A stretch of DNA of 46,826 bases, taken from NCBI RefSeq assembly GCF_000235625.1, contig NZ_AGTR01000064.1, forward strand, positions 1 to 46,826, written 5' to 3'. The stretch comes from Marinobacter manganoxydans MnI7-9. GTDB taxonomy: Bacteria; Pseudomonadota; Gammaproteobacteria; Pseudomonadales; Oleiphilaceae. Positions 1 through 7,911 of this stretch are shown here, one piece after another. The notes under the pieces were generated by a model. The model was not told where the DNA came from. It was given only the letters and a program-made list of their open reading frames with translations, and made no database searches. A program made the position numbers and the translations under genes. Positions within the stretch are counted from its first letter, which is position 1, and each line of letters opens with the position of its first letter.

Positions 1-4
1 GAAA

Positions 5-63
5 TTTGGCAAATGCCAAAACCATGACGCTGCGCACAGTGACAACATGTAACCGAGGTTACA
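5..63. promoter_or_regulatory. Two palindromes upstream of the secreted-protein operon
   Basis: Two perfect dyads lie in the region before the first gene: TTTGGCA-AA-TGCCAAA at 5-20 and TGTAACC-GA-GGTTACA at 48-63. Both have the size and symmetry of binding sites for dimeric transcription factors and sit 119-177 bp before the start codon. I could not place a convincing -35/-10 pair nearby, so the regulator and the promoter are unknown. Confidence 0.4.
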
Positions 64-181
64 CTTCTGTAAAAGAACTGGCTAAAACAACATCAAAAAT
101 CCAAGCCAGCCTCAGAGACGCTCATCAGTCATCTTTAAATCAGCCGCCAATAACAAGAAGCGGCCGCGGTGAGATGTGACT

Positions 182-1381
182 ATGAGTAAACCATTTTATT
201 CGCTTCTCCTCCTGCCTTTACTGGCCTCGGGGGTCAACGCCGAACTGCGCCCGATTTCAGATCGACAGATGTCTGAAGTCACAGGGCAGGCCTTTGTATC
301 GGTTGACCGCCAGTACCATCCTGATGCCAACGACAACACCGCCTATACCCGGGTCAATCTCGGAATGGACATTGAAATCCAGACCAATGTGGATGTGCTG
401 AAAATGGGCCGTTACGACCGGGAAGGTGAGAAACCGGGCACTTCGGATGTCTATATTGAAGATTTTGCCCTTGGTTACATTAACAATCAGGCTTACTTTG
501 ACGCCAATCCCAAAGCTCCGAGACAGCGAAAGCCCGATGGCAGTGCCTATGCAGAGGGGGAAATCGTTCCTTTTTTGATCCAGAATCCGTTTCTGGAGTT
601 TGCCTTCGATGAACAAACTGAAGAGGTGGTCGGCTTCCGACTGGGTTTCGGTGAATCCATGGGTGTCCTGTCCGGCAAGATTGAAACGCTGACTGGCAAT
701 GTGAACGTGGACATCATTGACCGCGGTGAAGGGCTGAGCCAGGCCAGCTCAAGCGGTAACCTTTTTGACCAAATCATCGTGCTCCTCACCCCTCTACTCG
801 AAGGCGGTAGTCCATTATCCACCAAGGCAGAGCTGGTTTACGGTGCGGAGGGCGATCCAAACATTGGCTCCCTGGACCCGGTAAGAGCGGAATACATCGG
901 TATACCGGATGGCGAACGGTTCATTCTCGAAGGCGCAAGCGGCTTTACCCGCTGGTCGGTAAAGAATCTGATCGGCTGGGGGTCGAGTTCCCGAATCGAG
1001 GTTCCGGATTGTTCCTTTTTCAGCTGTTCAGGCGGTGACATTTATGTTTACGCGGAGGACTGCCTGGTCCTTGGAATAGATTCCTGTTTCGACCTGGATA
1101 TCTATAACAGCTTCCCGGTAGGAGAGGTTGGTGAGGTCAATGGCGAGCGACGTATCACCGGGCCGGCCGACGGTGCTTTTATCTCATTCCAGACCAAAGA
1201 TCTTGATTGGCTGAAGGATGTAAAGAAAACAGACTTCACGCCCGAAGATTTTATCAAGGCCACATCAGGTGCCTTCTTCAATATTCCCAACGGCGCTACT
1301 GAGGTCAATCTCAACGAGGCGCTCTATGGCACCCAGCGTTACCGCACCGAATACATCGACCGCGGCAAAGGTCTGTTCTGA
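182..1381 (+). CDS. Secreted protein of unknown function, paralog 1 of 4
   Basis: 399 residues from the ATG at 182; an in-frame GTG two codons upstream is less likely. Residues 1-22 form a Sec signal peptide (basic MSK, leucine-rich core, probable cleavage after VNA). The mature chain begins ELRPISDRQMSEVTGQ, a motif shared in the same register by the next three genes. The rest is Gly/Asp-rich, probably beta-structured, with close cysteine pairs (DCSFFSC, DCLVLGIDSC) suited to disulfides outside the cytoplasm. No catalytic motif or membrane anchor is visible. It is first in a tight four-gene operon, 10 bp before paralog 2. The N-terminal motif recalls DUF6160-type proteins, some annotated as pilus-system components, but that link is from memory. 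Secretion is well supported; function is unknown. Confidence 0.85.
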   Translation: MSKPFYSLLLLPLLASGVNAELRPISDRQMSEVTGQAFVSVDRQYHPDANDNTAYTRVNLGMDIEIQTNVDVLKMGRYDREGEKPGTSDVYIEDFALGYINNQAYFDANPKAPRQRKPDGSAYAEGEIVPFLIQNPFLEFAFDEQTEEVVGFRLGFGESMGVLSGKIETLTGNVNVDIIDRGEGLSQASSSGNLFDQIIVLLTPLLEGGSPLSTKAELVYGAEGDPNIGSLDPVRAEYIGIPDGERFILEGASGFTRWSVKNLIGWGSSSRIEVPDCSFFSCSGGDIYVYAEDCLVLGIDSCFDLDIYNSFPVGEVGEVNGERRITGPADGAFISFQTKDLDWLKDVKKTDFTPEDFIKATSGAFFNIPNGATEVNLNEALYGTQRYRTEYIDRGKGLF

Positions 1382-1391
1382 GGAGCTTCGT

Positions 1392-2471
1392 ATGAAATGG
1401 TTGAGTTTCAGTCAGCTTCCTGTTTTCGCGCGGCTCCTTCCGGTGATGGCGGCTGTTCTGCCCGCCCCAGTGCCTGTTGAGGCGGAACTTCAGGGGCTTT
1501 CGGAAACTGAAATGTCCTCGATTGATGGAGCCGGGATCGGCCTTGTACTGGAGAATTTCAAATTCTCCCATGGAACGGATGAGCCGGATGCCTCGGGAGA
1601 GCAGGCACGCATTTTCCGGATTGGCGGGATCAAAAGCACCGACGGCCGTGATGTCGATATTACGGTAAACCATCTCTACATCGCCGGGGCCAATAGCAAC
1701 TACGGAGAGACCCTGGGCCCGGTCAATCTCGGGAGACTCCTGAACCCGTGGAAAATTGATGTGGTGGATGGCAATGATATTGGTATCGCTAACAAGGCGG
1801 TGCTGGAGTTCGCAGCCAGTGCCATGGTCAATAGCGACCAGGGTTATGACTGCATGGACTCCGGGGCCGGTCCTGGCAGCGGCACCTGCTCGAGTCGCCC
1901 GGCGTCCGCTGGATACATCGGGGAACGAGCGGACATCGGCATGCAGATGAACGTGGCAGTTGGTGACGACCGGTCTGCCAATATCAATATCCACGCAAAG
2001 AGTGCTGTCATCGATGGGAGCTATCTGCGCCTTTGGGGCGATAACGATCGGCGCCAGATGGTCGGCCAGTTCAAGCTGAATTTCTATTCCCCGGAACTTT
2101 CTATCAATGCCTGCGCACAGGACGGTTCTACCTGCGGATCACGAATACTGATGAGCAATTTTGCGCTCGAACTGGCGATTGGCAACCAGCTTCAACCGGT
2201 ATTCTTCGACGTTGATGGCAGTGGAAACTTTGTAGTGGAGGTTGCTGCAATTCGGCGCCCTCAGCCGGGCGAGATCGGTGCCGACGGTCTCCGCGGCAGC
2301 AGTGATGTGGACGCCTGGGATTTCTACGAGTCCTACTACACGAACCCGGAGTTTCGCAGCAATCTCAAGATCGGAAATTTCAGTGTTGGCGACCGCGATT
2401 TTGGTTCGGCCCGTGTACAGGGAATGCTGATACAACACTTGAACATTAAGACCAGGGATCTGAGCCAATGA
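1392..2471 (+). CDS. Secreted protein of unknown function, paralog 2 of 4
   Basis: 359 residues from the ATG at 1392, preceded by AGGAG at 1381-1385; the frame is open further upstream but that stretch overlaps paralog 1. Residues 1-31 look like a signal peptide ending VEA, followed by ELQGLSETEMSSIDGAG, the family motif with Ala in place of the usual Gln after Gly. The body is rich in Gly, Asp and Asn with two short cysteine loops (CMDSGAGPGSGTC and CAQDGSTC). Phrases such as ANINIHAKSAVIDGSYLRLWGD suggest beta strands. Its stop codon overlaps the start of paralog 3 (ATGA), implying translational coupling. I do not recognise a function. Confidence 0.85.
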   Translation: MKWLSFSQLPVFARLLPVMAAVLPAPVPVEAELQGLSETEMSSIDGAGIGLVLENFKFSHGTDEPDASGEQARIFRIGGIKSTDGRDVDITVNHLYIAGANSNYGETLGPVNLGRLLNPWKIDVVDGNDIGIANKAVLEFAASAMVNSDQGYDCMDSGAGPGSGTCSSRPASAGYIGERADIGMQMNVAVGDDRSANINIHAKSAVIDGSYLRLWGDNDRRQMVGQFKLNFYSPELSINACAQDGSTCGSRILMSNFALELAIGNQLQPVFFDVDGSGNFVVEVAAIRRPQPGEIGADGLRGSSDVDAWDFYESYYTNPEFRSNLKIGNFSVGDRDFGSARVQGMLIQHLNIKTRDLSQ

Positions 2472-3016
2472 AATCCTTTCTGCGCAGAACAATACTTGCT
2501 CTCCCTGTTTTTCTGTTTTCACTCCCCAGCCTTGCCGAACTCGCCCGCCTGGGAGATGAAGCTCTCTCGCATATCTCCGGACAGGGTGGAATCTACCTGT
2601 CCGGCGACATCAGCATCAATGAAATGGGTGGCCCGGTTGAGAACAGCTATTTCGGACGCTGTGATGATGCTGACAAGAAGTGCGGTGCCCGCTTTGCCTA
2701 CCGTCTGAAAGAGGACGGGGGATGGGTGGTTCTTGATGATATTCGGGGCAATTTCGCGTTTGAGGGCCTGACACTGCGGGTCCGCAAAGTCGATTCCGGA
2801 TTCGGTGGTGATGGCGAACTGTTCAATCGGGATGTGCTGGAGCTTGGGCTACCCAATACTGTTCGGTTCAACGACGTTCAATTCAAGATTTCTTCCAGCA
2901 GCACGGCCCGGCCCACCGACCCCGGCTTTCAGCAGACCGACATATTCTCTGTTGATATGCGAGGGGACGTTGTGATGGAAGGAAACCTGCTCGTGTTTCC
3001 GGCGGGGAATCCGTGA
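2468..3016 (+). CDS. Small secreted protein of unknown function, paralog 3 of 4
   Basis: 182 residues, the shortest of the set. The ATG at 2468 overlaps the previous stop by 4 bp. A signal peptide (MKSFLRR, hydrophobic core, cleavage after SLA at about residue 23) is followed by ELARLGDEALSHISGQG, the shared motif. One cysteine pair (CDDADKKC) lies around residues 58-65. The remainder contains phrases such as VVLDDIRGNFAFEGLTLRV that resemble the repeated units of paralog 4, so it may be a minimal version of the same fold. No enzyme motif is visible. Its TGA overlaps the GTG start of paralog 4. Confidence 0.83.
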   Translation: MKSFLRRTILALPVFLFSLPSLAELARLGDEALSHISGQGGIYLSGDISINEMGGPVENSYFGRCDDADKKCGARFAYRLKEDGGWVVLDDIRGNFAFEGLTLRVRKVDSGFGGDGELFNRDVLELGLPNTVRFNDVQFKISSSSTARPTDPGFQQTDIFSVDMRGDVVMEGNLLVFPAGNP

Positions 3017-5439
3017 GATTGAAGAGGTTAACGGTTATGGGCGCGCCAGACAGAATCAAACAACTTGCCCCGATGGCCACTGGGCTGTTTTGTGTGGTCC
3101 TCGCCTTGCCGGTGGTCGCCGACATGAAAAGCCTGGACGATTCCACGCTGGCAAACATCAGTGGCCAGAGTGGTTTGTCGGTAGAGCTCGATCTTGGCCT
3201 GACGGCAGATCGACTGTCCTATGTTGATGATGGCAGCAGCATCCATCTGGACGGTTTTCGCATTGGGTCCGCCGTTGATCCTTCTGGTCAGGCATTCCAC
3301 CTGATTCGCATCGATGTTGAGGAGGATGCATCCCTTAACCTCGATTACCTGGTGAAAGACCGACGGATCGAGTTCGGTGATATCCGGCTCGCCGGGGCCC
3401 CCGGTGTCAGTATGGGGGGGATCTTTTTCGATCATTCTCTGGAAGGGTATTTAAATATAAGGCAGGGCAGCTCCGTTGGCGGGGCCGGATATACCTTTGA
3501 CTCCGCCTACACGATGACTGGCGGCCGTCTGGGATATCGCACCAATGGCAATGAAGTTTTTCTGGACGATATCACCATGAATGTGGAGGCACTGGGAGTA
3601 ACCCTGGATGTGGTCGGCGACACTCTGGCTCTGAATGCGCCCAGAATAACCGGGGATTGGGAGGTCGGCGCGATTCGTTACAGCAGCAACCCCCTGAATC
3701 ATGGCGTATCTGTCGATTCCGGCAACGGACAGCCTCTACCCAGCTATGGCAGCCTGAGTGGAAGTTACGAGCTTTCCTCCAGCACCAGCCTGACTGCCGG
3801 CGGCCGATCCGGAGAGGGCCTGCGAATCGATAATGAGACCGTTATACACTCGGCCTCTTTTCTGTACAGGGATGACGGAAAGGCCCTCGCGCTTCGAGAC
3901 ATCACTGGCGTCTATCGGATTAACGACCTCCGGCTCGATGTGGCGACCGACTGGCAGAATAGACCGGCCCTGGCCCTGCCCCTTGGCTCCATGGATGGTG
4001 AATTCAGCATTGGCGCTATTGAGGTGGGTGGCAATGGCAAGAGTATCGGTCAGGTGAATGTCAGCTTTCTGCTTGAAGATCAGGTGTTCAACGGCCGCAG
4101 CTATTCCAATGCGATCTATCTGCAGGGGGGTGGACACCCTGACGCCGGGCCGCAGGGCTTGCGACTTGCCACTGAATGGAGTCTTCGGCTTGCTGATTTC
4201 AGCTACACCGAAGACGGCAACCGGGTGATCTTCAGTGGCCTGCAGTCCTGGGGGCAGGGCGATGTAACGGTCAATGTAACTCGCGATGGCGTCACCAACG
4301 ATACCGAGTTCTTCGATGGTCTGCGGATTGGTTTCGAGGACATCAGGGCCGGCTACCGGATCAACGGTCTGCGAGTAGGAAGTGATGACGCCCCCTTGCA
4401 GGGTGGCACAGAGCTGCTGCTGGCACTGGGGTTCTATCCGGCTTACGAATTCGAGCTTGATGGCCATGTGACGCTCGGTGCAGGCGGCGCATCGGGTGAG
4501 GGGATAACCATCAATTCCGATGTCAGCATCAGGAACGGCAAGGCGGCGATTATCGCGGTGCCCTACGATGAAGGTAATGGTGAGATTCCCCAGAAGGGTC
4601 TCTGGATTACCGAACTGGATTATGACGCGCATGTGCGTGACATGACCGTTGATGTCAGCCAGGAGGGGCTTGCGGTGATCAAGGGCGAATCCTGGAGCAC
4701 CATGGATATCGGCAATCTGAGAATCGGCGACAAGGAATCCGGTCAGAGTTTCGGGAGGTTCGTGATTCAGAAATACGAAACCGGCAGCAGCATGACCGTC
4801 GTCCCCGGCGGGGCCGGCGATGTCTGCGCCGGTGGCATGGGTGATAGCCCATCCGCCTGTGCGGCTTCCGGAGGCGTCTGGGAACCCCGGGGTGAGGAGG
4901 GGCTGACGGTCCGCCTGAAGCAGGTGCTTGCCAAGGCCATCAATGAAGCCCGGAAGAACTCGCTGACCTGGGAAACCAACCGGCAAAGCAGCGGTGTTGG
5001 TGAGGCCATGAACGGAACCGGGACGAGCCTCGTTCTGAACGATATCCATACCAGCGATGGTGGGGACTTTGATGGTGATGGCGTAGACGACAACTCGTTT
5101 GGGCTACGGACCGATCTTTCCGTGGATGTCTATCAAACCCGGGTTGTGAAGAAGGAGGACGGTCCGGATGCAATGGGAGTGACAGGCAACCGGGGCGATG
5201 AAAAAATCATGGATGGTTCGTCCACTGCCGGTTACCGCTATGTCTCCAATCCAACCCTCGCCGAGGCCGACAACAGACCGCTCGGGTTTGCTGTGAAGGC
5301 GAGAAGCCGGTTCAAGGAACTCTCGATCAACAATATCGACCTGGTTCATCCCGTTGGTGGTGCTCAGACGGCCGTCTATGGCGTCAAAATGCAGAACTTT
5401 GATATCAAGGCCAATCTGACCGCAACCCCGATTCCCTGA
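3013..5439 (+). CDS. Large secreted repeat protein, paralog 4 of 4
   Basis: 808 residues from the GTG at 3013, which overlaps the previous stop by 4 bp; the ATG at 3037 is an alternative start that also leaves a signal peptide (core around GLFCVVLALPVVA). The mature chain starts DMKSLDDSTLANISGQSG, the family motif. The long body is built of beta-rich units: AGGRSGEG at about residue 262 and AGGASGEG at about 490 each begin a segment that runs into a D-[IL]-x-x-x-[YH] stretch ending LDV or VDV. An aspartate loop DFDGDGVDD at residues 685-693 resembles Ca2+-binding DxDxDG loops, and one cysteine pair (CAGGMGDSPSAC) precedes it. No transmembrane anchor or C-terminal sorting signal is seen. A surface or extracellular structural role is inferred, not shown. 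Confidence 0.82.
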   Translation: MRLKRLTVMGAPDRIKQLAPMATGLFCVVLALPVVADMKSLDDSTLANISGQSGLSVELDLGLTADRLSYVDDGSSIHLDGFRIGSAVDPSGQAFHLIRIDVEEDASLNLDYLVKDRRIEFGDIRLAGAPGVSMGGIFFDHSLEGYLNIRQGSSVGGAGYTFDSAYTMTGGRLGYRTNGNEVFLDDITMNVEALGVTLDVVGDTLALNAPRITGDWEVGAIRYSSNPLNHGVSVDSGNGQPLPSYGSLSGSYELSSSTSLTAGGRSGEGLRIDNETVIHSASFLYRDDGKALALRDITGVYRINDLRLDVATDWQNRPALALPLGSMDGEFSIGAIEVGGNGKSIGQVNVSFLLEDQVFNGRSYSNAIYLQGGGHPDAGPQGLRLATEWSLRLADFSYTEDGNRVIFSGLQSWGQGDVTVNVTRDGVTNDTEFFDGLRIGFEDIRAGYRINGLRVGSDDAPLQGGTELLLALGFYPAYEFELDGHVTLGAGGASGEGITINSDVSIRNGKAAIIAVPYDEGNGEIPQKGLWITELDYDAHVRDMTVDVSQEGLAVIKGESWSTMDIGNLRIGDKESGQSFGRFVIQKYETGSSMTVVPGGAGDVCAGGMGDSPSACAASGGVWEPRGEEGLTVRLKQVLAKAINEARKNSLTWETNRQSSGVGEAMNGTGTSLVLNDIHTSDGGDFDGDGVDDNSFGLRTDLSVDVYQTRVVKKEDGPDAMGVTGNRGDEKIMDGSSTAGYRYVSNPTLAEADNRPLGFAVKARSRFKELSINNIDLVHPVGGAQTAVYGVKMQNFDIKANLTATPIP

Positions 5440-5449
5440 TCTTCCCGCA

Positions 5450-5482
5450 GGCGGTTCGCAAAGCGACGCCGTCAACTTTGTC
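5450..5482 (+). terminator. Possible weak terminator after the secreted-protein operon
   Basis: An imperfect 8-bp stem with a 2-nt bulge (5450-5459 pairing with 5463-5470, loop AAA) is followed by a broken T-rich stretch about 6 nt later. The T tract is not adjacent to the stem, so termination may be inefficient or the hairpin incidental. Confidence 0.3.
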
Positions 5483-5541
5483 TTTTTCCCTTCCCTGGTG
5501 TTTAATCCGGCCTTACCCAATTTCATGGCTGGATGCATCTT

Positions 5542-6507
5542 ATGAAATCCAAAGCACTTATAGAGCTGCTCAGTGACGGTCAGGTTCACTCCGGAGCCGC
5601 GCTGGCCGAAAAGCTCGGGGTTAGTCGTACCGCAATCTGGAAGCAGATTCGTCGCGCGATGGAGGAAGGTGCTGACATTGCCACGATTCGCGGACGTGGA
5701 TATCAGCTGGTGTCCCGGGTCGACCTGCTCGATAGGGCACGGGTGCTTCGTGAAATTGCCGCCGGCCGGGAACAGGAGCTTTCACTGACAGTCCTCGACG
5801 AGGTTGACTCGACCAATGCCGAGGTGATCAGGCAGATTAACGCCGGAAGCAAGGGTGTCCCGGTGGCTATCGCCGACTGTCAGACGTCCGGCCGAGGCCG
5901 ACGGGGGCGTGTATGGCAAAGCCCCCGGGGCGAAAACCTGTACCTGAGCATGGGGCTCACCTTCCACGGCGGCTTCGGAGTACTGGATGGGTTGAGTCTG
6001 GTGCTCGGCGTTGCGGTGGCCAATGCCCTGGAACGACTGGGAGTGCCGGAGGTCGGACTCAAGTGGCCAAATGATATTTTTCTGCCGGACGGCAAGCTTG
6101 GCGGCATCCTGGTGGAGCTCCAGGGTGAGCTGGAGGAAGGCGTGGTGCAGGTAATTGCGGGTATCGGGCTGAATGTACATATGTCCCGGGCTGATGGCGT
6201 CGATCAACCCTGGAGCAGCCTCGCCAGGGCCTGCCCTCAAGTCGGGTGGTCGCGCAGCCAGATCGGTGGTGCAATCATCGATGCTGTATTCGATGCTGTC
6301 GCGCTGTTCTCGGATATCGGGTTTGCAGATTTTCGGGAGTCCTGGCAGCGTCGCGATGTGTTCATGGGAAAATCGCTCAAGGCCCGGGGCGGTGATGTCG
6401 AAGGTGTCGGTTGTGGCATTGATGACGCCGGCAACTATCAAATCCGGACCGAAAACGGGCTTGTTCCGGTGCGCGCAGGGGAAATCAGTCTGCGAGTGGC
6501 AAAATGA
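5542..6507 (+). CDS. birA: Bifunctional biotin-protein ligase / biotin operon repressor BirA
   Basis: 321 residues from the ATG at 5542; an ATG three codons upstream is possible, but GGCTGGA at 5527-5533 is better spaced for 5542. It makes biotinyl-AMP and transfers biotin to the carrier subunit of acetyl-CoA carboxylase. Residues about 10-55 form a winged helix-turn-helix, so the protein should also bind DNA and repress biotin genes as in E. coli. The biotin/ATP loop GRGRRGR is at 117-123 and the catalytic-lysine motif KWPNDI at 174-179; a small C-terminal SH3-like domain follows. The length matches E. coli BirA (321). The stop overlaps coaX by 4 bp. Confidence 0.97.
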   Translation: MKSKALIELLSDGQVHSGAALAEKLGVSRTAIWKQIRRAMEEGADIATIRGRGYQLVSRVDLLDRARVLREIAAGREQELSLTVLDEVDSTNAEVIRQINAGSKGVPVAIADCQTSGRGRRGRVWQSPRGENLYLSMGLTFHGGFGVLDGLSLVLGVAVANALERLGVPEVGLKWPNDIFLPDGKLGGILVELQGELEEGVVQVIAGIGLNVHMSRADGVDQPWSSLARACPQVGWSRSQIGGAIIDAVFDAVALFSDIGFADFRESWQRRDVFMGKSLKARGGDVEGVGCGIDDAGNYQIRTENGLVPVRAGEISLRVAK

Positions 6508-7238
6508 ATCTGTTTATTGACGCGGGTAACACCCGGCTGAAGTGGTGTCTTGCAAACCAGGATGAGGTTCTGGCCTCGGGGACCGGCTCTCTCGAAGACG
6601 AGAACCCCCTGGGCATGTCGGGAGAACTGATCGGAAAGGTTGTGTCTGTCGCCATATCCACCGTCGCCTCTGAAGAAAGGCGAACTCATTTGGCGGGCTC
6701 CGTCGAGAAGCTGTGTCAGGCGCCGGTTCGCTTTTACTGGTCGGAACAGTCCCGGAATGGCCTCATGAACGCCTACCAGGATGTCTCGAGAATGGGGGCT
6801 GATCGGTGGCATGGAATGTACGGTGCCTGGCTCGATCACAGGCAGGGCTTTGCGGTCTTGGACGCAGGCAGTGCCGTTACTGTCGATTATGTTGATCGGC
6901 ATGGTCAGCATCTGGGTGGTTATATTCTTCCTGGCCTGCAGATGATGCTGCGCAGTCTCCGGACCGATGCCGCCCGGATCTGGTTCGACCCGGACCAGGG
7001 GCTGGCAACGGACCCTGGCAAGAGTACCGGAGAGTGCGTGAACCATGGTCTTGCCTGGCTGTCTGCTGCGATGATTGAGCGGGTGATCGCTGACGCCCGA
7101 AAACTGTCACTGTCTGAAATTCTGGTTACTGGCGGCGATGCTGACCGGCTTATCGGTCTTGGTCTGCCCGGTATTTCTCGCCCGGATCTTGTGTTGTCGG
7201 GACTTCGTGCAATTCATGCGGAGGAAACCTCCGGATGA
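6504..7238 (+). CDS. coaX: Type III pantothenate kinase CoaX
   Basis: 244 residues. It phosphorylates pantothenate in the first step of coenzyme A synthesis. The ASKHA-fold N-terminus MNLFIDAGNTRLKW carries the phosphate-binding DAGNT motif at 6-10. Further family motifs are RMGADRW, the nucleotide-binding DAGSAVTVD and GGYILPG. The type III enzyme is unrelated to E. coli CoaA and, as known for the family, is not feedback-inhibited by CoA. It overlaps birA by 4 bp and the SPOR gene by 4 bp (ATGA both times), so the three genes are probably one translationally coupled unit, as in Pseudomonas. Confidence 0.96.
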   Translation: MNLFIDAGNTRLKWCLANQDEVLASGTGSLEDENPLGMSGELIGKVVSVAISTVASEERRTHLAGSVEKLCQAPVRFYWSEQSRNGLMNAYQDVSRMGADRWHGMYGAWLDHRQGFAVLDAGSAVTVDYVDRHGQHLGGYILPGLQMMLRSLRTDAARIWFDPDQGLATDPGKSTGECVNHGLAWLSAAMIERVIADARKLSLSEILVTGGDADRLIGLGLPGISRPDLVLSGLRAIHAEETSG

Positions 7239-7768
7239 GGTGGTTGGCGTTGGTGCTGGTGCTGGTGAGTATTGCTATTTATTACCTGCCGGACTTCGTG
7301 GGGCCATCGGGCGGCATGGCCAATGTTGCCAGTGGCAGCCTGCCAAGGGTGGCCAGCCTCAAATCGCCGGGGCCGGCAGACTCCGGTGTCGGGCCTGGTG
7401 CACCCGCCGACGAATCCGAAATGTCCTGTGCCCGCCTTGGATGGATTGAAACCGCGGAGCGCGCCCGAAGCCTGGTGGACAGTCAACCTCTCGCGGAGGA
7501 GGCGGGTTTCAGGATTGAAGAAGTCGAAAGAGAGCTGGCACCCCTGCACTGGGTTCTTATTCCACCCCAGCCCGAGGCTGTCGCCCTGAGCCAGTTCCGT
7601 GACATTCAGAGGCAGGGGATCGACTCCTATCTGGTTACCGAGGGCGAAAACCGCAATGCCATTTCGCTGGGGCTGTTCGAGTCCCGCGAATCTGCAATTT
7701 CCGTGCTGGAAGAAAAAAACGTCAGAATCTTAATGCGGTACTGGTCAACTTCCCCCGAAATCAGATAA
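7235..7768 (+). CDS. SPOR-domain membrane protein, zero-frame product (gene split by a frame change)
   Basis: 177 residues in the zero frame: an N-terminal membrane anchor at about residues 2-22, a Gly/Pro/Ser-rich linker, then a SPOR-like domain from about residue 65 (WVLIPPQPE, QRQGIDSYLV, ISLGLFESRESAISVLEEK). SPOR domains bind denuded septal peptidoglycan, so a periplasmic cell-wall or division role is likely. The zero frame ends abruptly 15 codons after the heptamer A AAA AAC (7714-7720). The -1 frame then stays open with plausible protein to 7908, giving a 224-residue product. This is either a damaged or mis-sequenced A run or programmed frameshifting. The position after coaX matches Pseudomonas. 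Confidence 0.8.
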   Translation: MRWLALVLVLVSIAIYYLPDFVGPSGGMANVASGSLPRVASLKSPGPADSGVGPGAPADESEMSCARLGWIETAERARSLVDSQPLAEEAGFRIEEVERELAPLHWVLIPPQPEAVALSQFRDIQRQGIDSYLVTEGENRNAISLGLFESRESAISVLEEKNVRILMRYWSTSPEIR

Positions 7769-7908
7769 GCTACGCGCTCTCTTTTGAGGCGGAACCAGAA
7801 CTCGCTGAAGAACTGGTTCAGGCGGTGAAAGCGGATTACGGCAGCAATTTTGATTTCGTTGAAATCAGGCCTTGTGAAGGTGTTGCAACGCCAGAAAAAA
7901 ATCCGTAG
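7714..7908 (+). other. A AAA AAC slippery heptamer and -1-frame continuation of the SPOR gene
   Basis: Positions 7714-7720 read A|AAA|AAC in the codon phase of the SPOR gene, the canonical X XXY YYZ layout for tandem -1 slippage. From 7720 the -1 frame is open for 62 codons to TAG at 7906-7908. It encodes RQNLNAVLVNFPRNQ, then ISYALSFEAEPELAEELV, a sensible end to a SPOR domain, whereas the zero-frame tail (VRILMRYWSTSPEIR) does not look like one. No strong hairpin is seen just downstream; GGAAG at 7708-7712 is probably too close to act as an upstream stimulator. A missing A in the A7 run would give the same picture. Confidence 0.7.
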
Positions 7909-7911
7909 TAT
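7883..7911 (+). promoter_or_regulatory. Probable promoter of the tRNA-tuf operon
   Basis: TTGCAA (7883-7888), a 17-bp spacer and TAGTAT (7906-7911) form a sigma70-like promoter, followed by the GC-rich discriminator ACCGCCC. That discriminator type is common in stable-RNA promoters under stringent control. The start site would be near 7918, within a small CCTCG-CTGA-CGAGG hairpin (7917-7930) that precedes the first tRNA. The -10 box overlaps the -1-frame stop of the SPOR gene. Confidence 0.5.

Noticed and set aside
182-5439. Reading the LSxxxLSxISG motif of the four proteins as a double-glycine bacteriocin leader
   Set aside because: The motif follows a Sec signal peptide, lacks the GG/GA cleavage pair in three of four, precedes long proteins, and no peptidase-containing ABC transporter is nearby.
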